Positions 36,175 through 46,920 are shown, counted from the stretch's first letter. The stretch is 64,000 nt of DNA from [Pantoea] beijingensis (GCF_022647505.1 NZ_CP071409.1:3286001-3350000), one strand, 5' to 3'. Notes: generated from the sequence alone by a model not told the origin. Translations and numbers: made by a program.

Positions 36175-36894
36175 TTACGCGTTATCGCCTAATAACACCG
36201 ACTCCAGTGCAATCTTAATCATATCGTTGAACGTTGTCTGGCGTTCAGCGGCAGTCGTCTGCTCATGGGTACGGATATGGTCAGAAACGGTACAGATAGT
36301 CAGCGCTTTAGCACCAAATTCTGCTGCTACCCCGTAGATCCCCGCGGCTTCCATCTCAACACCCAGAATACCGTACTTCTCCATCACGTCGAACATCTGC
36401 GGGTCTGGCGTGTAGAAAAGGTCAGCGGAGAAAATATTGCCCACTCGAGCGTCAACACCTAACGCTTTCGCTGCATCGACAGCGTGACGCACCATCTCAA
36501 AATCCGCGATCGCCGCAAAATCGTTATCTTTAAAACGCAGGCGATTCACTTTGGAATCGGTGCAGGCACCCATGCCAATTACCACATCACGCAGCTTCAC
36601 ATCCTCACGCACCGCACCGCAGGAGCCCACGCGGATAATTTTTTTCACGCCAAACTCAGTGATCAGCTCTTTTGCGTAGATGGAACAGGACGGGATACCC
36701 ATACCGTGGCCCATGACGGAGATCTTACGGCCCTTATAAGTACCGGTATAGCCCAACATGCCGCGCACATTATTCACTTCAACTGCGTCTTCCAGGAAGG
36801 TTTCCGCAATGTGCTTTGCGCGCAGCGGATCGCCCGGCATCAGTACAACATCAGCGAAATCACCCATTTCAGCGTTAATATGAGGCGTTGCCAT
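36175..36894 (-). CDS. deoD: Purine-nucleoside phosphorylase
   Basis: Phosphorolytic cleavage of purine (deoxy)ribonucleosides to base and (deoxy)ribose-1-phosphate. The start [16 protein letters not shown] at 36894 gives 239 residues, the E. coli length; an in-frame ATG 21 bases upstream overlaps no ribosome site of note. The hexameric bacterial class is marked by [29 protein letters not shown] and the catalytic region [10 protein letters not shown] with its Asp. Last gene of deoCABD, followed by a terminator. Confidence 0.97.
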   Translation of the reverse strand: MATPHINAEMGDFADVVLMPGDPLRAKHIAETFLEDAVEVNNVRGMLGYTGTYKGRKISVMGHGMGIPSCSIYAKELITEFGVKKIIRVGSCGAVREDVKLRDVVIGMGACTDSKVNRLRFKDNDFAAIADFEMVRHAVDAAKALGVDARVGNIFSADLFYTPDPQMFDVMEKYGILGVEMEAAGIYGVAAEFGAKALTICTVSDHIRTHEQTTAAERQTTFNDMIKIALESVLLGDNA

Positions 36895-36968
36895 CTTGTT
36901 TCCTTTATTCATCAAGTGCTAAAGCCGACGCACTGCGCCGGCTATAAGAAAGTGGTCATTCGCTGTCA

Positions 36969-38192
36969 TCACAGCATGTTTTTGCCATAATCCATATCGG
37001 AAAGGCCAAAATATTTCGCAACAGTTTGGCCGATATCGGCAAATGTATCGCGATATCCCAGGGAGCCGGGTTTTACGCCAGGGCCATAGATCAGGACCGG
37101 GATATGTTCACGCGTATGGTCGGTTCCCTGCCAGGTTGGATCACAGCCGTGATCTGCGGTGAGGATCAGAATATCGCCCTCTTTGACCTGCGCCATGAGT
37201 TCAGGCAGGCGACGGTCAAACAGTTCCAGCCCACCGGCATAGCCCGCCACATCACGACGATGGCCCCATGCGGAGTCAAAATCGACGAAGTTAGTAAACA
37301 CAATCGAATTATCCGGCGCTGATGCCATCTCTTTAATTGAGGCATCAAACAGTGCGTCCAGACCCGTCGCCTTCACTTTTTTCGTGATGCCAACCTGTGC
37401 ATAGATATCAGCGATTTTCCCAACGGAAATCACGTCGCCATTCTGCTCGTCCACCAGCTTTTTCAGAACCGTCGGTGAAGGTGGTTCTACGGCCAGGTCA
37501 TGGCGGTTACCGGTACGTTCAAAGCTACCCGCTTTATCGCCGACAAATGGGCGAGCGATCACGCGGCCAATGTTGTAGCCCCCTTCGGTCAGCTCTTCAC
37601 GCGCGATTTCACACAGCTCATAGAGGCGATCGAGGCCATAGGTTTCCTCGTGGCAGGCAATCTGGAATACAGAATCTGCTGAGGTATAGAAAATCGGCTT
37701 GCCGGTTTTCATATGCTCTTCGCCCAGCGCATCCAGAATCACGGTGCCAGATGAGTGACAGTTACCGAGGTAACCCGGCAGGCCAGCGCGTTCAACCAGT
37801 TTGTCGAGCAGTTCCTGTGGGAAGCTGTTCTCTTTGTCACTAAAATAGCCCCAGTCGAACAGCACCGGCACCCCGGCAATTTCCCAGTGTCCTGACGGCG
37901 TATCTTTACCGGATGACAATTCGCTGGCATAAGCGTAGGCACCAATAATCTCGGCGTTTTTATCCAATCCCGGAGGAAATGTTCCGGTAGACTCTTCCGC
38001 AGCCTTACCCAGTCCAAGCGCGCTCAAATTTGGTAAATGCAGTGGCCCTTTACGCCCTTTATCTGCCTCCCCCTTAAAGCACGCTTCAGCGATATGACCG
38101 AGCGTATCCGACCCTTTATCACCGAATTTATCGGCGTCTTTGCTGGCTCCAATTCCGAAGGAATCGAGCACCATGATAAATGCACGTTTCAT
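36969..38192 (-). CDS. deoB: Phosphopentomutase
   Basis: Interconverts (deoxy)ribose-1-phosphate and -5-phosphate, linking nucleoside phosphorylases to DeoC and the pentose phosphate pathway. The start at 38192 ([17 protein letters not shown]) gives 407 residues as in E. coli. It is a two-manganese alkaline-phosphatase-fold enzyme: metal ligands are in VLDSFGIG (about D10), TADHGCDPT near the C-terminus, and [10 protein letters not shown]. Third gene of the operon, 113 bases after deoA and 74 before deoD. Confidence 0.97.
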   Translation of the reverse strand: MKRAFIMVLDSFGIGASKDADKFGDKGSDTLGHIAEACFKGEADKGRKGPLHLPNLSALGLGKAAEESTGTFPPGLDKNAEIIGAYAYASELSSGKDTPSGHWEIAGVPVLFDWGYFSDKENSFPQELLDKLVERAGLPGYLGNCHSSGTVILDALGEEHMKTGKPIFYTSADSVFQIACHEETYGLDRLYELCEIAREELTEGGYNIGRVIARPFVGDKAGSFERTGNRHDLAVEPPSPTVLKKLVDEQNGDVISVGKIADIYAQVGITKKVKATGLDALFDASIKEMASAPDNSIVFTNFVDFDSAWGHRRDVAGYAGGLELFDRRLPELMAQVKEGDILILTADHGCDPTWQGTDHTREHIPVLIYGPGVKPGSLGYRDTFADIGQTVAKYFGLSDMDYGKNML

Positions 38193-38306
38193 CCTGCTCT
38201 CCTGCGTAGTCACGCGGTTAGGATTTCCCTGTGTTCCTGAAGCTTACGCATTGGCTGAAACTTCAATTACGTCGGGTAAAAAATAGCGATCTGAGTAGTA
38301 TGACGC

Positions 38307-39629
38307 TTATTGGGTAATTCTGCGATAGATAACTGGTGTTGTTTGTGCGGCAATGTCGCTAACAGTGATCGCCGATTTCACAGCATTCGCCGCTTCCTGC
38401 CAACCCGTCTCACTGGCCGCATGGATCACAGCCAGCGGGCGTTCGCTATCCAGATACTCGCCCAGCGGGGCAACTTCACTGAGGCCCACGCTGTAATCAA
38501 TGTTATCCATTGCACGGCGGCGTCCACCGCCCATAGAAACCACAGCCATGCCCAACGCCCGCGTATCCATCGCGCTAACGATACCCGGCTTATCGGCGTA
38601 TATCGCCTTGCTTAGCATTGGCGCGGGAAGATAGCGGTCGACCTTTTCGATAAAATCAACGGGCCCTTTCTGCGCCGCAACCATACGGCCAAAAATTTCG
38701 GCGGCTTTACCGTTATCCAATACGGCCTGTAGCTTTTCACGTGCTTCCACATCGTTTTGCGCCAGGCCACCTGAAATCAGCATTTCAGCAGAGAGCGCTA
38801 AAGTGACCTCCAGCAGGCGTGGGTTACGGTATTCCCCGGTCAGAAAGCGGACAGCCTCGCGCACTTCAAGCGCATTGCCAGCGCTGGAAGCCAGCACCTG
38901 GTTCATATCCGTAAGTAATGCCGTGGTTTTACAACCCGCCCCGTTTGCTACTCCCACAATCGACTGCGCCAGCAGTTCGGACTGTTCAAAGGTTGGCATA
39001 AAGGCTCCGGAGCCGACTTTGACATCCATCACCAATGCATCCAGCCCTTCAGCCAGTTTTTTAGCGAGGATCGAAGCGGTAATCAGCGGGATCGAATCAA
39101 CGGTGGCGGTAATATCGCGCGTGGCATAAAAACGCTTATCGGCCGGTGCCAGAGAGTTCGTTTGCCCAATAATGGCGACACCGATCTCTTTGATCATACG
39201 ACGGAACGCATCGTTATCGGGAAAAATATCGAAGCCGGGAATGGATTCTAATTTATCGAGGGTCCCTCCCGTATGCCCCAAGCCACGGCCCGAAATCATC
39301 GGCACATAACCGCCGCAGGCCGCTACCATCGGCCCCAGCATTAACGATGTCACATCGCCTACGCCACCGGTGGAATGTTTATCAACAACGGGCCCGTTAA
39401 GATTGAGCGTTTGCCAGCTCAGCACTGAACCTGAATCGCGCATCGCCATGGTCAATGCCACACGTTCTGGTAGCGACATGTCGTGAAAATAGATGGTCAT
39501 TGCCAACGCGGCAATTTGGCCTTCTGAAACACTATTGTCGCGTACGCCATTAATAAAGAAGCGGATTTCATCTTCATTCAGCGTCAGACCATCACGTTTC
39601 TTACGAATAATTTCTTGTGGCAAAAACAA
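38307..39629 (-). CDS. deoA: Thymidine phosphorylase
   Basis: Phosphorolysis of thymidine and deoxyuridine to base and deoxyribose-1-phosphate. I choose the TTG at 39629 as start: it is preceded by GGGGG as ribosome site, aligns with the E. coli start ([14 protein letters not shown]) and gives exactly 440 residues; the ATG at 39677 would overlap the deoC end and add 16 unmatched residues. Family motifs: [11 protein letters not shown] (about 84), [21 protein letters not shown] [17 protein letters not shown], and [11 protein letters not shown]. Second gene of the operon. Confidence 0.94.
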   Translation of the reverse strand: MFLPQEIIRKKRDGLTLNEDEIRFFINGVRDNSVSEGQIAALAMTIYFHDMSLPERVALTMAMRDSGSVLSWQTLNLNGPVVDKHSTGGVGDVTSLMLGPMVAACGGYVPMISGRGLGHTGGTLDKLESIPGFDIFPDNDAFRRMIKEIGVAIIGQTNSLAPADKRFYATRDITATVDSIPLITASILAKKLAEGLDALVMDVKVGSGAFMPTFEQSELLAQSIVGVANGAGCKTTALLTDMNQVLASSAGNALEVREAVRFLTGEYRNPRLLEVTLALSAEMLISGGLAQNDVEAREKLQAVLDNGKAAEIFGRMVAAQKGPVDFIEKVDRYLPAPMLSKAIYADKPGIVSAMDTRALGMAVVSMGGGRRRAMDNIDYSVGLSEVAPLGEYLDSERPLAVIHAASETGWQEAANAVKSAITVSDIAAQTTPVIYRRITQ

Positions 39630-39698
39630 GGTAACCCCCTGTTTACAGTGGAAATACGACTGTGCAATCGCTGGCAAGTTCGATCAGGTTGCAGCTTA

Positions 39699-40478
39699 TC
39701 AGTACTGGCTGTCGCTGGTCGCACCATGATAACCCGCTGCGCTCAGCAGACTGGCGAGCAGGCTTGATGCGCCAAAGCGAAAATGACGAGCATCCGCCCA
39801 GTCGCTACCAAGTATATCGTCTGCCAATTTCAGGTAGATCGCCGCATCTTCAGCAGTGCGTACGCCGCCTGCAGGTTTAAAGCCAACATTGGCCTTCACG
39901 CCCTTGTCACGAATAACGCGCATCATGATCTCAGCAACTTCCGGCGTAGCGTTTACCGACACTTTACCCGTGGAGGTTTTGATAAAATCAGCGCCCGCAT
40001 CAATAGCGATCTCAGAAGCCTGACGAATCAACTCAGCCTTTTGCAGCTCGCCAGTTTCAATAATCACTTTTAGCAGGACATTGGCTTCGGCACAGGCCGC
40101 TTTACACGCCTTAACCAGCACAAAGCCAGTCTGCGTATCGCCAGCAATAAGGGTGCGGTAAGGAAACACGACATCGACCTCATCCGCGCCATAGGCGATC
40201 GCCGCACGGGTTTCGGCCACGGCAATATCAATATCATCGTTGCCGTGAGGAAAATTGGTCACTGTCGCAATACGGATGTCCGGCGTGCCCTGCTCTGCTA
40301 ACGTCTTACGAGCAATGGGGATGAAACGCGGGTAAATACAGATAGCGGCCGTACTCCCGGCGGGCGATTTGGCCTGATGACAGAGCGCAATCACTTTCTC
40401 CGCAGTGTCATCATCATTAAGCGTGGTCAGGTCCATCAGTTTTAGCGCACGCAGCGCCGCAGCGGTTACATCAGTCAT
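39699..40478 (-). CDS. deoC: Deoxyribose-phosphate aldolase
   Basis: Splits 2-deoxyribose-5-phosphate to acetaldehyde and glyceraldehyde-3-phosphate, the last step of deoxynucleoside use. The 259 residues are full length. The Schiff-base lysine lies in DFIKTSTGK (about 167), with the second lysine in FKPAGGVR (about 201). First gene of deoCABD behind the DeoR/CRP-controlled promoter. In E. coli yjjW and yjjI lie upstream of deoC; here yjjV follows directly. Confidence 0.97.
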   Translation of the reverse strand: MTDVTAAALRALKLMDLTTLNDDDTAEKVIALCHQAKSPAGSTAAICIYPRFIPIARKTLAEQGTPDIRIATVTNFPHGNDDIDIAVAETRAAIAYGADEVDVVFPYRTLIAGDTQTGFVLVKACKAACAEANVLLKVIIETGELQKAELIRQASEIAIDAGADFIKTSTGKVSVNATPEVAEIMMRVIRDKGVKANVGFKPAGGVRTAEDAAIYLKLADDILGSDWADARHFRFGASSLLASLLSAAGYHGATSDSQY

Positions 40479-40599
40479 AATGCTCTCCAGTAAACAGATT
40501 CAGCAAGTCCCGACACTCGGATACTTGCCATGAGGTCTTGGTTCCATGAAGAGGGTTAAAATCCATTTCACTGCGATAAGCGGCAGAGGCCCGCATTGA

Positions 40600-40615
40600 T
40601 GTTAAGATTCTAACA
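40600..40615 (-). promoter_or_regulatory. DeoR operator overlapping the deoP2 -10 region
   Basis: TGTTAAGATTCTAACA matches the E. coli deo operator palindrome TGTTAGAATTCTAACA at 14 of 16 positions. Read on the minus strand it contains TAGAAT (40607-40612), a good -10 element, so repressor binding would block the promoter about 120 bases upstream of deoC. Confidence 0.85.
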
Positions 40616-40634
40616 GGCGGCATGCGATTATTAA

Positions 40635-40650
40635 TGTGCTTAGAATCACA
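40635..40650 (-). promoter_or_regulatory. CRP site 1 of the deo promoter
   Basis: TGTGCTTAGAATCACA fits the CRP consensus TGTGA-N6-TCACA with one mismatch. Its centre lies about 42 bases upstream of the predicted start of transcription, a class II position as at E. coli deoP2. Confidence 0.8.
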
Positions 40651-40687
40651 TTTAAATAAGATAGCGCCACCTTCATATCAATATATA

Positions 40688-40703
40688 TGTGACACATGTC
40701 ACG
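40688..40703 (-). promoter_or_regulatory. CRP site 2 of the deo promoter
   Basis: TGTGACACATGTCACG fits TGTGA-N6-TCACA with one mismatch. Its centre is 53 bases from that of CRP site 1, the same spacing as the two CRP sites of E. coli deoP2, between which CytR binds there. Confidence 0.8.
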
Positions 40704-40871
40704 TATATAAGCCATATCCTCTTCAGGTTATCGCGCGGACGTCAATTTCTCGCACAACCCTTGAATGTTATTATTTTAACACTTATGAGTAAAAATGACA
40801 GCAATAAAGGGTAGTACAGAAGGGAACACGTGGAATTCCGCAGGCTGATGGAGAAAAATACATTCCAAATG

Positions 40872-41642
40872 TTATAAATCAAACATTGCTTGTGAGTTTT
40901 TTCGCAAGGCTTCGGCAATGATTTCCGGTGCTTCCTGGCGTAATTCACACAGAGCTTGCCAGATTTGCTTAACACGTTCAGGACGATTGGGCTGTCCCTG
41001 AAATCCGTTTAATGGCATATCGGGCGCATCGGTTTCCAGCAGCAATGATGCCAGGGGTAAACGCGCAATCGTTTCGCGTGTTTTGCTGGCCCGGGGGTAA
41101 GTAATCGTACCGCCAACACCAATTGCATAGCCGGCTTTAACAAAAGCCTGCGCTTGCTGGAGGCTTCCGGCAAAGCCATGAACAACACCACCACGTGGCA
41201 CGCGGATACGGCGAAGATGCATCACTAATTTGTCATGGGTACGACGTGAATGAAGGATCACCGGCAGTTGATAATCACGCGCCAGCATTAACTGAGCGTC
41301 CAGTAATGTCTGTTGTTTTGTGAAAAGCGGGTTTTCCATATAAAGATCAAGCCCGATTTCGCCAATTGCGACCAGCTTTCCCGTCCTCTGTTTCAGATGT
41401 TGCTCTAGCGTGGCCAGATCGGATTCCTGGTGAGTAGCAATCATGATCGGATGCAAGCCCAGCGCGGCATAAAGCGGTGGATAGTTATCCGCCAGCGACA
41501 GTACCGTATGGAAACGCGCAGCTTCCGTGGCCGGAACAATAATTTTCTCCACGCCAGCGTCGGCGGCCTGTTGAAGGCTTTCGCATTCTTGCCCCCGAAA
41601 AGGGGGAAAATCAAAGTGACAGTGCGTATCAATAAAATTCAT
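40872..41642 (-). CDS. yjjV: TatD-family metal-dependent hydrolase YjjV
   Basis: Predicted metal-dependent DNase/hydrolase of the TatD family, 256 residues. Metal ligands are visible in IDTHCHFDF (residues 4-12), AIGEIGLDLY (about 92-101), VILHSRRTHD (about 128) and LLETDAPDMP near the C-terminus. Its ATG overlaps the yjjU stop codon by four bases, so the pair is coupled. Upstream neighbour in E. coli order, yjjW, is missing. Confidence 0.92.
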   Translation of the reverse strand: MNFIDTHCHFDFPPFRGQECESLQQAADAGVEKIIVPATEAARFHTVLSLADNYPPLYAALGLHPIMIATHQESDLATLEQHLKQRTGKLVAIGEIGLDLYMENPLFTKQQTLLDAQLMLARDYQLPVILHSRRTHDKLVMHLRRIRVPRGGVVHGFAGSLQQAQAFVKAGYAIGVGGTITYPRASKTRETIARLPLASLLLETDAPDMPLNGFQGQPNRPERVKQIWQALCELRQEAPEIIAEALRKNSQAMFDL

Positions 41643-42682
41643 GCCAAAGAATCCGTATCATAATCTGCATCATTTCCCGCGACGGGTTCATCCGGCTGAA
41701 GGGGGTCATTTGCGGCCCTATCGGGGGGCGTCATCACGGGATGGCGCTCGACCGCCGCACCATCATCCAGCCATTGACCGAGCGTCGCCAGAAAGTAGCG
41801 CCCACAACGGCGTCCCAAATGGTAATCATGATTTAGTGAAACCACGCGACTACCAAGGGCGCTGCTGGCCAACGGCTTCGGTGGGAAAATCTCAAGAATA
41901 CGTAACTTGCCTGGCGGCTGTTCAATAAATTGCTGGATCTGGTGGTAACTTTTTTCATGCAACTGCAGCACGTTAACCATCGGCTGTAGTGAACTGTCAC
42001 TCAGCCAGCGCTCCATACGTTTCAGCCATTGAGGCGTGTAATACATCTGTGAAGGCACTGTGCGAATGACCACAATAGTGTCCGCACCGCGCCGCGCCGC
42101 TTCACGTACCGGTATCGCATCTGTAATGCCGCCATCAAGATAGCTAATGCCGTTAAGTTCTACACCGGGTCGATAAAAACCGGGGATCGCGCTGGAGGCT
42201 TTAATAATATTCAGCCAGTTCTCTGCCGTGGGAGCGAAATAACCCGGTGAATAATCATCGCTACGGCAGGCGCACATATAGAACTCTTTACCGGCAAGAA
42301 AGTGTTTTTCTGCCATCGTCATCGCCAGTGGAAGCTCTTTTGATGTGATATCGACCAACCAGTCGAGATCGATCAAATGACCTCCACGAACAAAACGCAG
42401 GGGATCAAAGAAGAGTTTGTTGGTGGTGTAGCGAGTAATAACCCGTCGCGCATAGCCTGCCTGCCCACAAATAAAAGCCGAAAGATTTTGCGCCCCGGCA
42501 GAAGTGCCGAGCAAAAGCTGAAAAGGATTAAAATTGGCACGTTGAAATTCGTCCAGCACCCCTGCGGTAAAAATCCCACGCTGGCCGCCACCTTCGCAGA
42601 CCAATGCAATTTTACCCGGTTTAAAAGGGGTTAACGCTAAAGGCTCAATATTGCCCAACGTGACAGGAATACGTGTGCCCAA
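41639..42682 (-). CDS. yjjU: Patatin-like phospholipase YjjU
   Basis: Predicted serine lipid acyl hydrolase of the patatin family. Nucleophile motif GTSAG (about residue 57 of this start), oxyanion loop CEGGGQRG, and catalytic aspartate in DGGITDAIP are present. I favour the TTG at 42682, which aligns with E. coli YjjU (MGxRIPVTLGN) and is preceded by GAGGATC; the ATG at 42721 adds 13 residues and its GGAGGAG site lies inside a hairpin stem. It is followed by yjjV with a four-base overlap. The natural substrate is unknown. Confidence 0.88.
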   Translation of the reverse strand: MGTRIPVTLGNIEPLALTPFKPGKIALVCEGGGQRGIFTAGVLDEFQRANFNPFQLLLGTSAGAQNLSAFICGQAGYARRVITRYTTNKLFFDPLRFVRGGHLIDLDWLVDITSKELPLAMTMAEKHFLAGKEFYMCACRSDDYSPGYFAPTAENWLNIIKASSAIPGFYRPGVELNGISYLDGGITDAIPVREAARRGADTIVVIRTVPSQMYYTPQWLKRMERWLSDSSLQPMVNVLQLHEKSYHQIQQFIEQPPGKLRILEIFPPKPLASSALGSRVVSLNHDYHLGRRCGRYFLATLGQWLDDGAAVERHPVMTPPDRAANDPLQPDEPVAGNDADYDTDSLA

Positions 42683-42724
42683 CGGCAAGATCCTCAGTAT
42701 GATTATTTTCTGAGGATACATGCT

Positions 42725-42771
42725 CGGGCTCTCCTCCGTAAGCCTTAATCAGGCTACGGGAAGAGAGCCCG
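42725..42771. other. Imperfect inverted repeat between ytjA and yjjU
   Basis: GGGCTCTC at 42726-42733 pairs with GAGAGCCC at 42763-42770, and CCGTA/AGCC with GGC/TACGG inside, around a loop TTAATCA: nearly 20 bp of stem. It lies 14 bases past the ytjA stop and could end ytjA transcripts, although no U-run follows, or mask the ribosome site of the upstream yjjU start. Confidence 0.5.
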
Positions 42772-42784
42772 CACGAATAACTTA

Positions 42785-42946
42785 CTAGGGTCGTTTACGA
42801 CCGGTAAACAAGCTCACCAGGAACAAGATGATACCGACTACGAAAACGATTTTTGCAGCCCATGCTGCTGTACCGGCAAGACCACCAAACCCTAACGCAG
42901 CTGCAATCAACGCGACAATCAGAAAGATAATACCCCAACGAAACAT
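42785..42946 (-). CDS. ytjA: Small membrane protein YtjA (DUF1328)
   Basis: A 53-residue protein with two membrane segments ([19 protein letters not shown] and [15 protein letters not shown]) ending GRKRP, almost identical to E. coli YtjA. The start at 42946 (MFRWGIIF) follows an AGGAGAGG ribosome site; the longer in-frame start at 43012 has no counterpart. The role is unknown; it sits next to osmY as in E. coli. Confidence 0.93.
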   Translation of the reverse strand: MFRWGIIFLIVALIAAALGFGGLAGTAAWAAKIVFVVGIILFLVSLFTGRKRP

Positions 42947-43084
42947 AAGCCTCTCCTTACCCATAGTAAAAATCGAACTGCTTGTGTCATCCAATTCGGG
43001 GTAAATCCCCACGAATTTTCTCTTTATTTTCGAACGTGTACTCCGCAGGCAGGTTCGCTATCACTACTGCCTGCGACGTTGTTG

Positions 43085-43696
43085 TTAAGGTTTAACCATC
43101 AGGTCATTCTTAACACTTTTTACTCCGTCAATCGCTTTCGCGATACTTTCCGCGCGGGCAGACTGTGCATCCGTTTTGACTTCGCCGGAAAGTTGAACAA
43201 CGCCATCCGTGGTTTCTACTTTCACATTACGTGACGGAACAATGTCATCAGCTAATAGTTTAGCTTTAATTTCGCTGGTCGTTGCAGTATCGCCGGCATA
43301 ACCAGCCATGGATTGTTTTTTGCTGTCTTTAACATGTAGTTTGTCACTGACGGATTTAACGCCTTCTATTTTTTCCGCAAGCGCAACGGCTTTTTCCGCC
43401 TGGTCCTGTGACGTCACAAAACCGCTCAGCGTTACCACACTTTCGTGGGTTTCTACTGATATATCGGTACTGGTAATCGCATCATCGTCAACTAGCGCGG
43501 CTTTCACCTTCGCCGTAACAGAACTGTCGCCCATATACCCGTCGACTTTTTTCATAGAACTATCGATTTTAGAACCCGTACTGCTGGCGGTGGCTTCTGC
43601 TTTTTGCGTCATGCTTTCTGCCAACACGGAACCGCTCATCAAAGCACTCCCCACCATTACAGCCATCAGTGTTTTTGAAATCTTAGTGTTATTCAT
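43085..43696 (-). CDS. osmY: Osmotically inducible periplasmic protein OsmY
   Basis: Periplasmic protein of 203 residues with a signal peptide ([22 protein letters not shown], cleaved near VLA-E) and two BON domains (about 57-120 and 135-200; [26 protein letters not shown]). In E. coli it is induced by osmotic stress and stationary phase through RpoS and has chaperone-like activity. The start at 43696 matches E. coli; the frame extends upstream to 43888 but that part has no signal peptide and no similarity. Confidence 0.95.
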   Translation of the reverse strand: MNNTKISKTLMAVMVGSALMSGSVLAESMTQKAEATASSTGSKIDSSMKKVDGYMGDSSVTAKVKAALVDDDAITSTDISVETHESVVTLSGFVTSQDQAEKAVALAEKIEGVKSVSDKLHVKDSKKQSMAGYAGDTATTSEIKAKLLADDIVPSRNVKVETTDGVVQLSGEVKTDAQSARAESIAKAIDGVKSVKNDLMVKP

Positions 43697-44111
43697 CGAT
43701 ATATTCCTTCTATCTATTGATGCGCCCACAACGGTGAGCTTTGTCTTACAGCCAGCCCGGGGCGTTTTATTCGCCTGGCAGGAACGGTAAACGAAGCATT
43801 CCAGCAACAACATAGCCAGAAGAGGTTCATGAAACCGACGCCTTGCGGCAAATATCGCGGTATATCCCCTTAATAATTGAAGTCGCACCAGGCGCTAGCG
43901 CGTCAATCCTGATACCACGTCAAATACACCGAATAAGGCAGCTGTTTAATCGGATGATGGGTGAAATCACCACATGAATGAGCACCCGACACGATCAAGC
44001 ATAGTCAGGAATTATGTTTTTGCTGATATTTCTGGTTTAAAAACAGGCAAAAGCGCTAAGAAAGCGTTTTTTTAAGAGGAGTCTGTATCAGAATGGGTAA
44101 AAGAAAGACAA
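43697..44111. other. prfC-osmY intergenic region
   Basis: About 415 bases with no gene. On the plus strand CGCTAAGAAAGCG followed by seven T residues (about 44054-44073) is a weak terminator-like hairpin, so a short plus-strand RNA ending there is conceivable. The rest should contain the osmY promoter; I could not place it with confidence. Confidence 0.35.
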
Positions 44112-44134
44112 AAGGGGCGTCTGCCGCCCCTTTG
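44112..44134 (-). terminator. Terminator of prfC
   Basis: AAAGGGGCG (44112-44120) and CGCCCCTTT (44126-44134) form a 9-bp stem with a 5-nt loop; on the minus strand it continues TTGTCTTTCTTT. It lies about 50 bases after the prfC stop. Confidence 0.8.
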
Positions 44135-44183
44135 CTATCTCATCACACTTTAAACTGCTTGTTTTTGCGGCGAGCGACGATGA

Positions 44184-45773
44184 TTAATGCTCACGCGTTT
44201 TGCGGAATACCACATCAGGATAGCGTTCCTGAGTAATATTGAGGTTCACCATGGTTGGCGCGATGTATGTCAGATTATCACCGCCATCCAGGGCAAGATT
44301 CACCTCATTTTTTCGTTGAAATTCATCGAATTTCTTCGCATCAGCACACTCGACCCAGCGGGCGGTAGAAACGTTGATAGCTTCGTAGATTGCCTCAACG
44401 TTGTATTCGCTCTTCAGACGCGCTACCACTACATCAAACTGCAGCACCCCCACCGCACCCACGATCAAATCGTTATTATGTACCGGACGGAATACCTGCA
44501 CGGCCCCCTCTTCCGACAACTGCACCAGCCCCTTCAGCAGCTGTTTCTGTTTCAGCGGATCGCGCAGGCGAATGCGGCGAAACAGTTCCGGCGCGAAGTT
44601 CGGAATACCCGTGAACTTCATATTTTCGCCCTGCGTAAAAGTGTCACCGATCTGAATTGTGCCGTGGTTATGCAAACCGATGATATCACCCGGGAAAGCT
44701 TCTTCAACGTGCGAACGGTCACCCGCCATAAAGGTTAGCGCATCTGAAATCACCACATCTTTGCCGATACGGACCTGGCGCAGCTTCATGCCTTTTTCAT
44801 ATTTTCCTGACACGACGCGCATAAATGCTACGCGGTCACGGTGTTTCGGATCCATATTGGCCTGAATTTTAAATACGAAACCGCTAAATTTCTCGTCTGC
44901 GGCAATCACGGTTCGGGCATCGGTCTGGCGCGGCATCGGCGATGGTGCCCATTCCACCAGTCCATCAAGCATATGGTCTACGCCGAAGTTACCCAACGCG
45001 GTACCAAAGAAAACCGGCGTCAACCGCCCCGCGAGAAAGGCCTCTTTTTCAAACTCATGTGATGCACCTTGCACCAGCTCTAGCTCTTCACGCAGTTGCA
45101 CTGCCAGATCATCGCCAATGGCCTGGTCGAGATCCGGGTTATTAAGCCCTTTAACAATGCGAACTTCCTGGATGGTATGTCCTTTCCCCGTCTGGTAAAG
45201 ATAGGTTTCATCTTTATACAGATGGTAGACCCCCTTAAACAGCTTGCCGCAGCCAATCGGCCAGGTGATTGGTGCGCAGGCGATTTTCAGCTCGCTCTCC
45301 ACCTCATCCAGCACTTCCATTGGATCACGAATATCACGGTCAAGTTTATTCATAAACGTCAGGATCGGCGTATCGCGCAGGCGAGTGACCTCCATCAGTT
45401 TACGGGTACGATCCTCAACGCCCTTCGCGGCGTCGATCACCATCAAGCAACAGTCAACTGCGGTCAGCGTACGATAGGTATCTTCCGAGAAGTCTTCATG
45501 TCCCGGTGTATCCAGCAGGTTGACCAGGCATTCCCGATAAGGGAACTGCATAACCGAGGTGGTAATCGAGATACCACGTTGTTTTTCCATCTCCATCCAG
45601 TCGGATTTTGCATGCTGACTGGAGCCACGGCCTTTCACCGTACCGGCGGTCTGAATCGCCTGTCCGAACAGCAGAACTTTTTCGGTGATGGTCGTTTTAC
45701 CGGCATCCGGGTGAGAAATAATGGCAAAAGTGCGGCGACGCGCCACTTCTTGCATAAAAGGTGCATTAGACAT
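44184..45773 (-). CDS. prfC: Peptide chain release factor 3
   Basis: GTPase that removes RF1/RF2 from the ribosome after peptide release. The start at 45773 ([16 protein letters not shown]) gives 529 residues, as in E. coli; the extension to 45833 is unmatched. G motifs: SHPDAGKTT (G1, about 20-28), GISITTS (G2), DTPGHEDF (G3), NKLDRD (G4). Domain 2 and the RF3-specific C-terminal domain are complete. Single gene with its own terminator. Confidence 0.97.
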   Translation of the reverse strand: MSNAPFMQEVARRRTFAIISHPDAGKTTITEKVLLFGQAIQTAGTVKGRGSSQHAKSDWMEMEKQRGISITTSVMQFPYRECLVNLLDTPGHEDFSEDTYRTLTAVDCCLMVIDAAKGVEDRTRKLMEVTRLRDTPILTFMNKLDRDIRDPMEVLDEVESELKIACAPITWPIGCGKLFKGVYHLYKDETYLYQTGKGHTIQEVRIVKGLNNPDLDQAIGDDLAVQLREELELVQGASHEFEKEAFLAGRLTPVFFGTALGNFGVDHMLDGLVEWAPSPMPRQTDARTVIAADEKFSGFVFKIQANMDPKHRDRVAFMRVVSGKYEKGMKLRQVRIGKDVVISDALTFMAGDRSHVEEAFPGDIIGLHNHGTIQIGDTFTQGENMKFTGIPNFAPELFRRIRLRDPLKQKQLLKGLVQLSEEGAVQVFRPVHNNDLIVGAVGVLQFDVVVARLKSEYNVEAIYEAINVSTARWVECADAKKFDEFQRKNEVNLALDGGDNLTYIAPTMVNLNITQERYPDVVFRKTREH

Positions 45774-46395
45774 TGGGAATCTTCTGGTTTGGTGCTGCGA
45801 TGCCGGGCCGTAAACGGTGCAAATCACAGGCAATTAGTCTTAATGGGCGGCATTTTCGCCGATCTGCGACGGTTTAACAATGTTAAATCCCCCCTTATTG
45901 TAACCATCAGACATTGAGGAAGCCGTATCCGCCATTACCAGTCGAACGGGTGATGGCGCTAGCTCACGGGATGTTGTACCTGACAAGGCTTGATGCAGCG
46001 CCCATATCGCCGCCCAGATAAAATGTCTGTGTCATATCTTTAGTGATTTACCCATCATGCCGGCGGAAAGTCTGCGTACTATTAACAATCCCAATATTTA
46101 CAGCGCGATAAAAAATCGTTTATTCCCTGCCATTATTAAGAAGCAATGACAGAATCAGTAACAACGCTTCGAAAAGTGTGTGGTAAGCCCGGGTAGAACG
46201 AGAGAAAGATAATACAAACCTCAGATTTACCGGGCCGGTTAACCCCGCCATCCCCCCTGTCTGCTCATCAGGAGCGGCTGTAGTACTCTGAAACGCTTTA
46301 ATATTTGGCAGTTATAGAAAATAAATATAAAAAAATAGCGGCTCACTCTATTCTTGGCGTAATTTATTATTTTTGAATCCACGAGAGGAAGCACA
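45774..46395. other. Intergenic region between prfC and the molbindin gene
   Basis: About 620 bases between divergent genes. It becomes AT-rich in the last 100 bases, where the promoter of the molbindin gene probably lies, but I could not identify a clear promoter, operator, RNA or gene remnant. Confidence 0.4.
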
Positions 46396-46824
46396 ATGAC
46401 CATTTCAGCTCGTAATCAGTTAACCGGTATCATCAACAACGTTACGGACGGCGCGGTTAATGACGAAATAGAATTAACGCTAAGTGGTGGAGGCAAGTTG
46501 GTTGCTGTCGTCACGCGCACCAGTAAAGAAGCTCTTGGACTGGTCCATGGCAAAGAGGCTATTGCCCTCATTAAGGCTCCGTGGGTCATACTGGCAAGCG
46601 AAGACTGTGGTTATAAGTTCTCCGCCCGCAATCAGTTTCCAGGCACGGTTAAAACGATTCTGGAAGGCGCAGTTAATACCACCGTACATGTTCAAACCGA
46701 TGCGGGTTTTTCGCTAACCGCAGTGGTAACAAATGAAGCCGCTGAGGAGATGGCCCTTAAAGCAGGGAGTCGTCTGCTGGCGCTGGTGAAAGCCTCTTCC
46801 GTAATGATCGCGGTTAAAGGTTAA
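46396..46824 (+). CDS. Di-Mop molybdate-binding protein (molbindin)
   Basis: A 142-residue cytoplasmic protein made of two Mop/TOBE domains (about residues 3-68 and 73-139). Each begins with the hallmark SARNQLTG / SARNQFPG, and both contain the VNDEIEL/VNTTVHV strand and a KA-PW/SS-V end. Molbindins store or buffer molybdate/tungstate. The start follows GAGAGGAAG. It is absent from this place in E. coli and lies 96 bases before a secreted hydrolase gene; no ModE site was recognised. Confidence 0.88.
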   Translation: MTISARNQLTGIINNVTDGAVNDEIELTLSGGGKLVAVVTRTSKEALGLVHGKEAIALIKAPWVILASEDCGYKFSARNQFPGTVKTILEGAVNTTVHVQTDAGFSLTAVVTNEAAEEMALKAGSRLLALVKASSVMIAVKG

Positions 46825-46920
46825 AAAGTAATACCGGTTTTTACTTGTTCGGCAAACGACGTTTTCATTGCCAATGAGATGCTAAAACACCCATTGTCGG
46901 GTTAATCCAAGAGAGTATTG

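Noticed and set aside
45096..45917. A 273-codon plus-strand frame opposite prfC
   Set aside because: It is entirely antisense to the highly conserved prfC coding sequence and its upstream region, and reads as low-complexity His/Arg-rich shadow.
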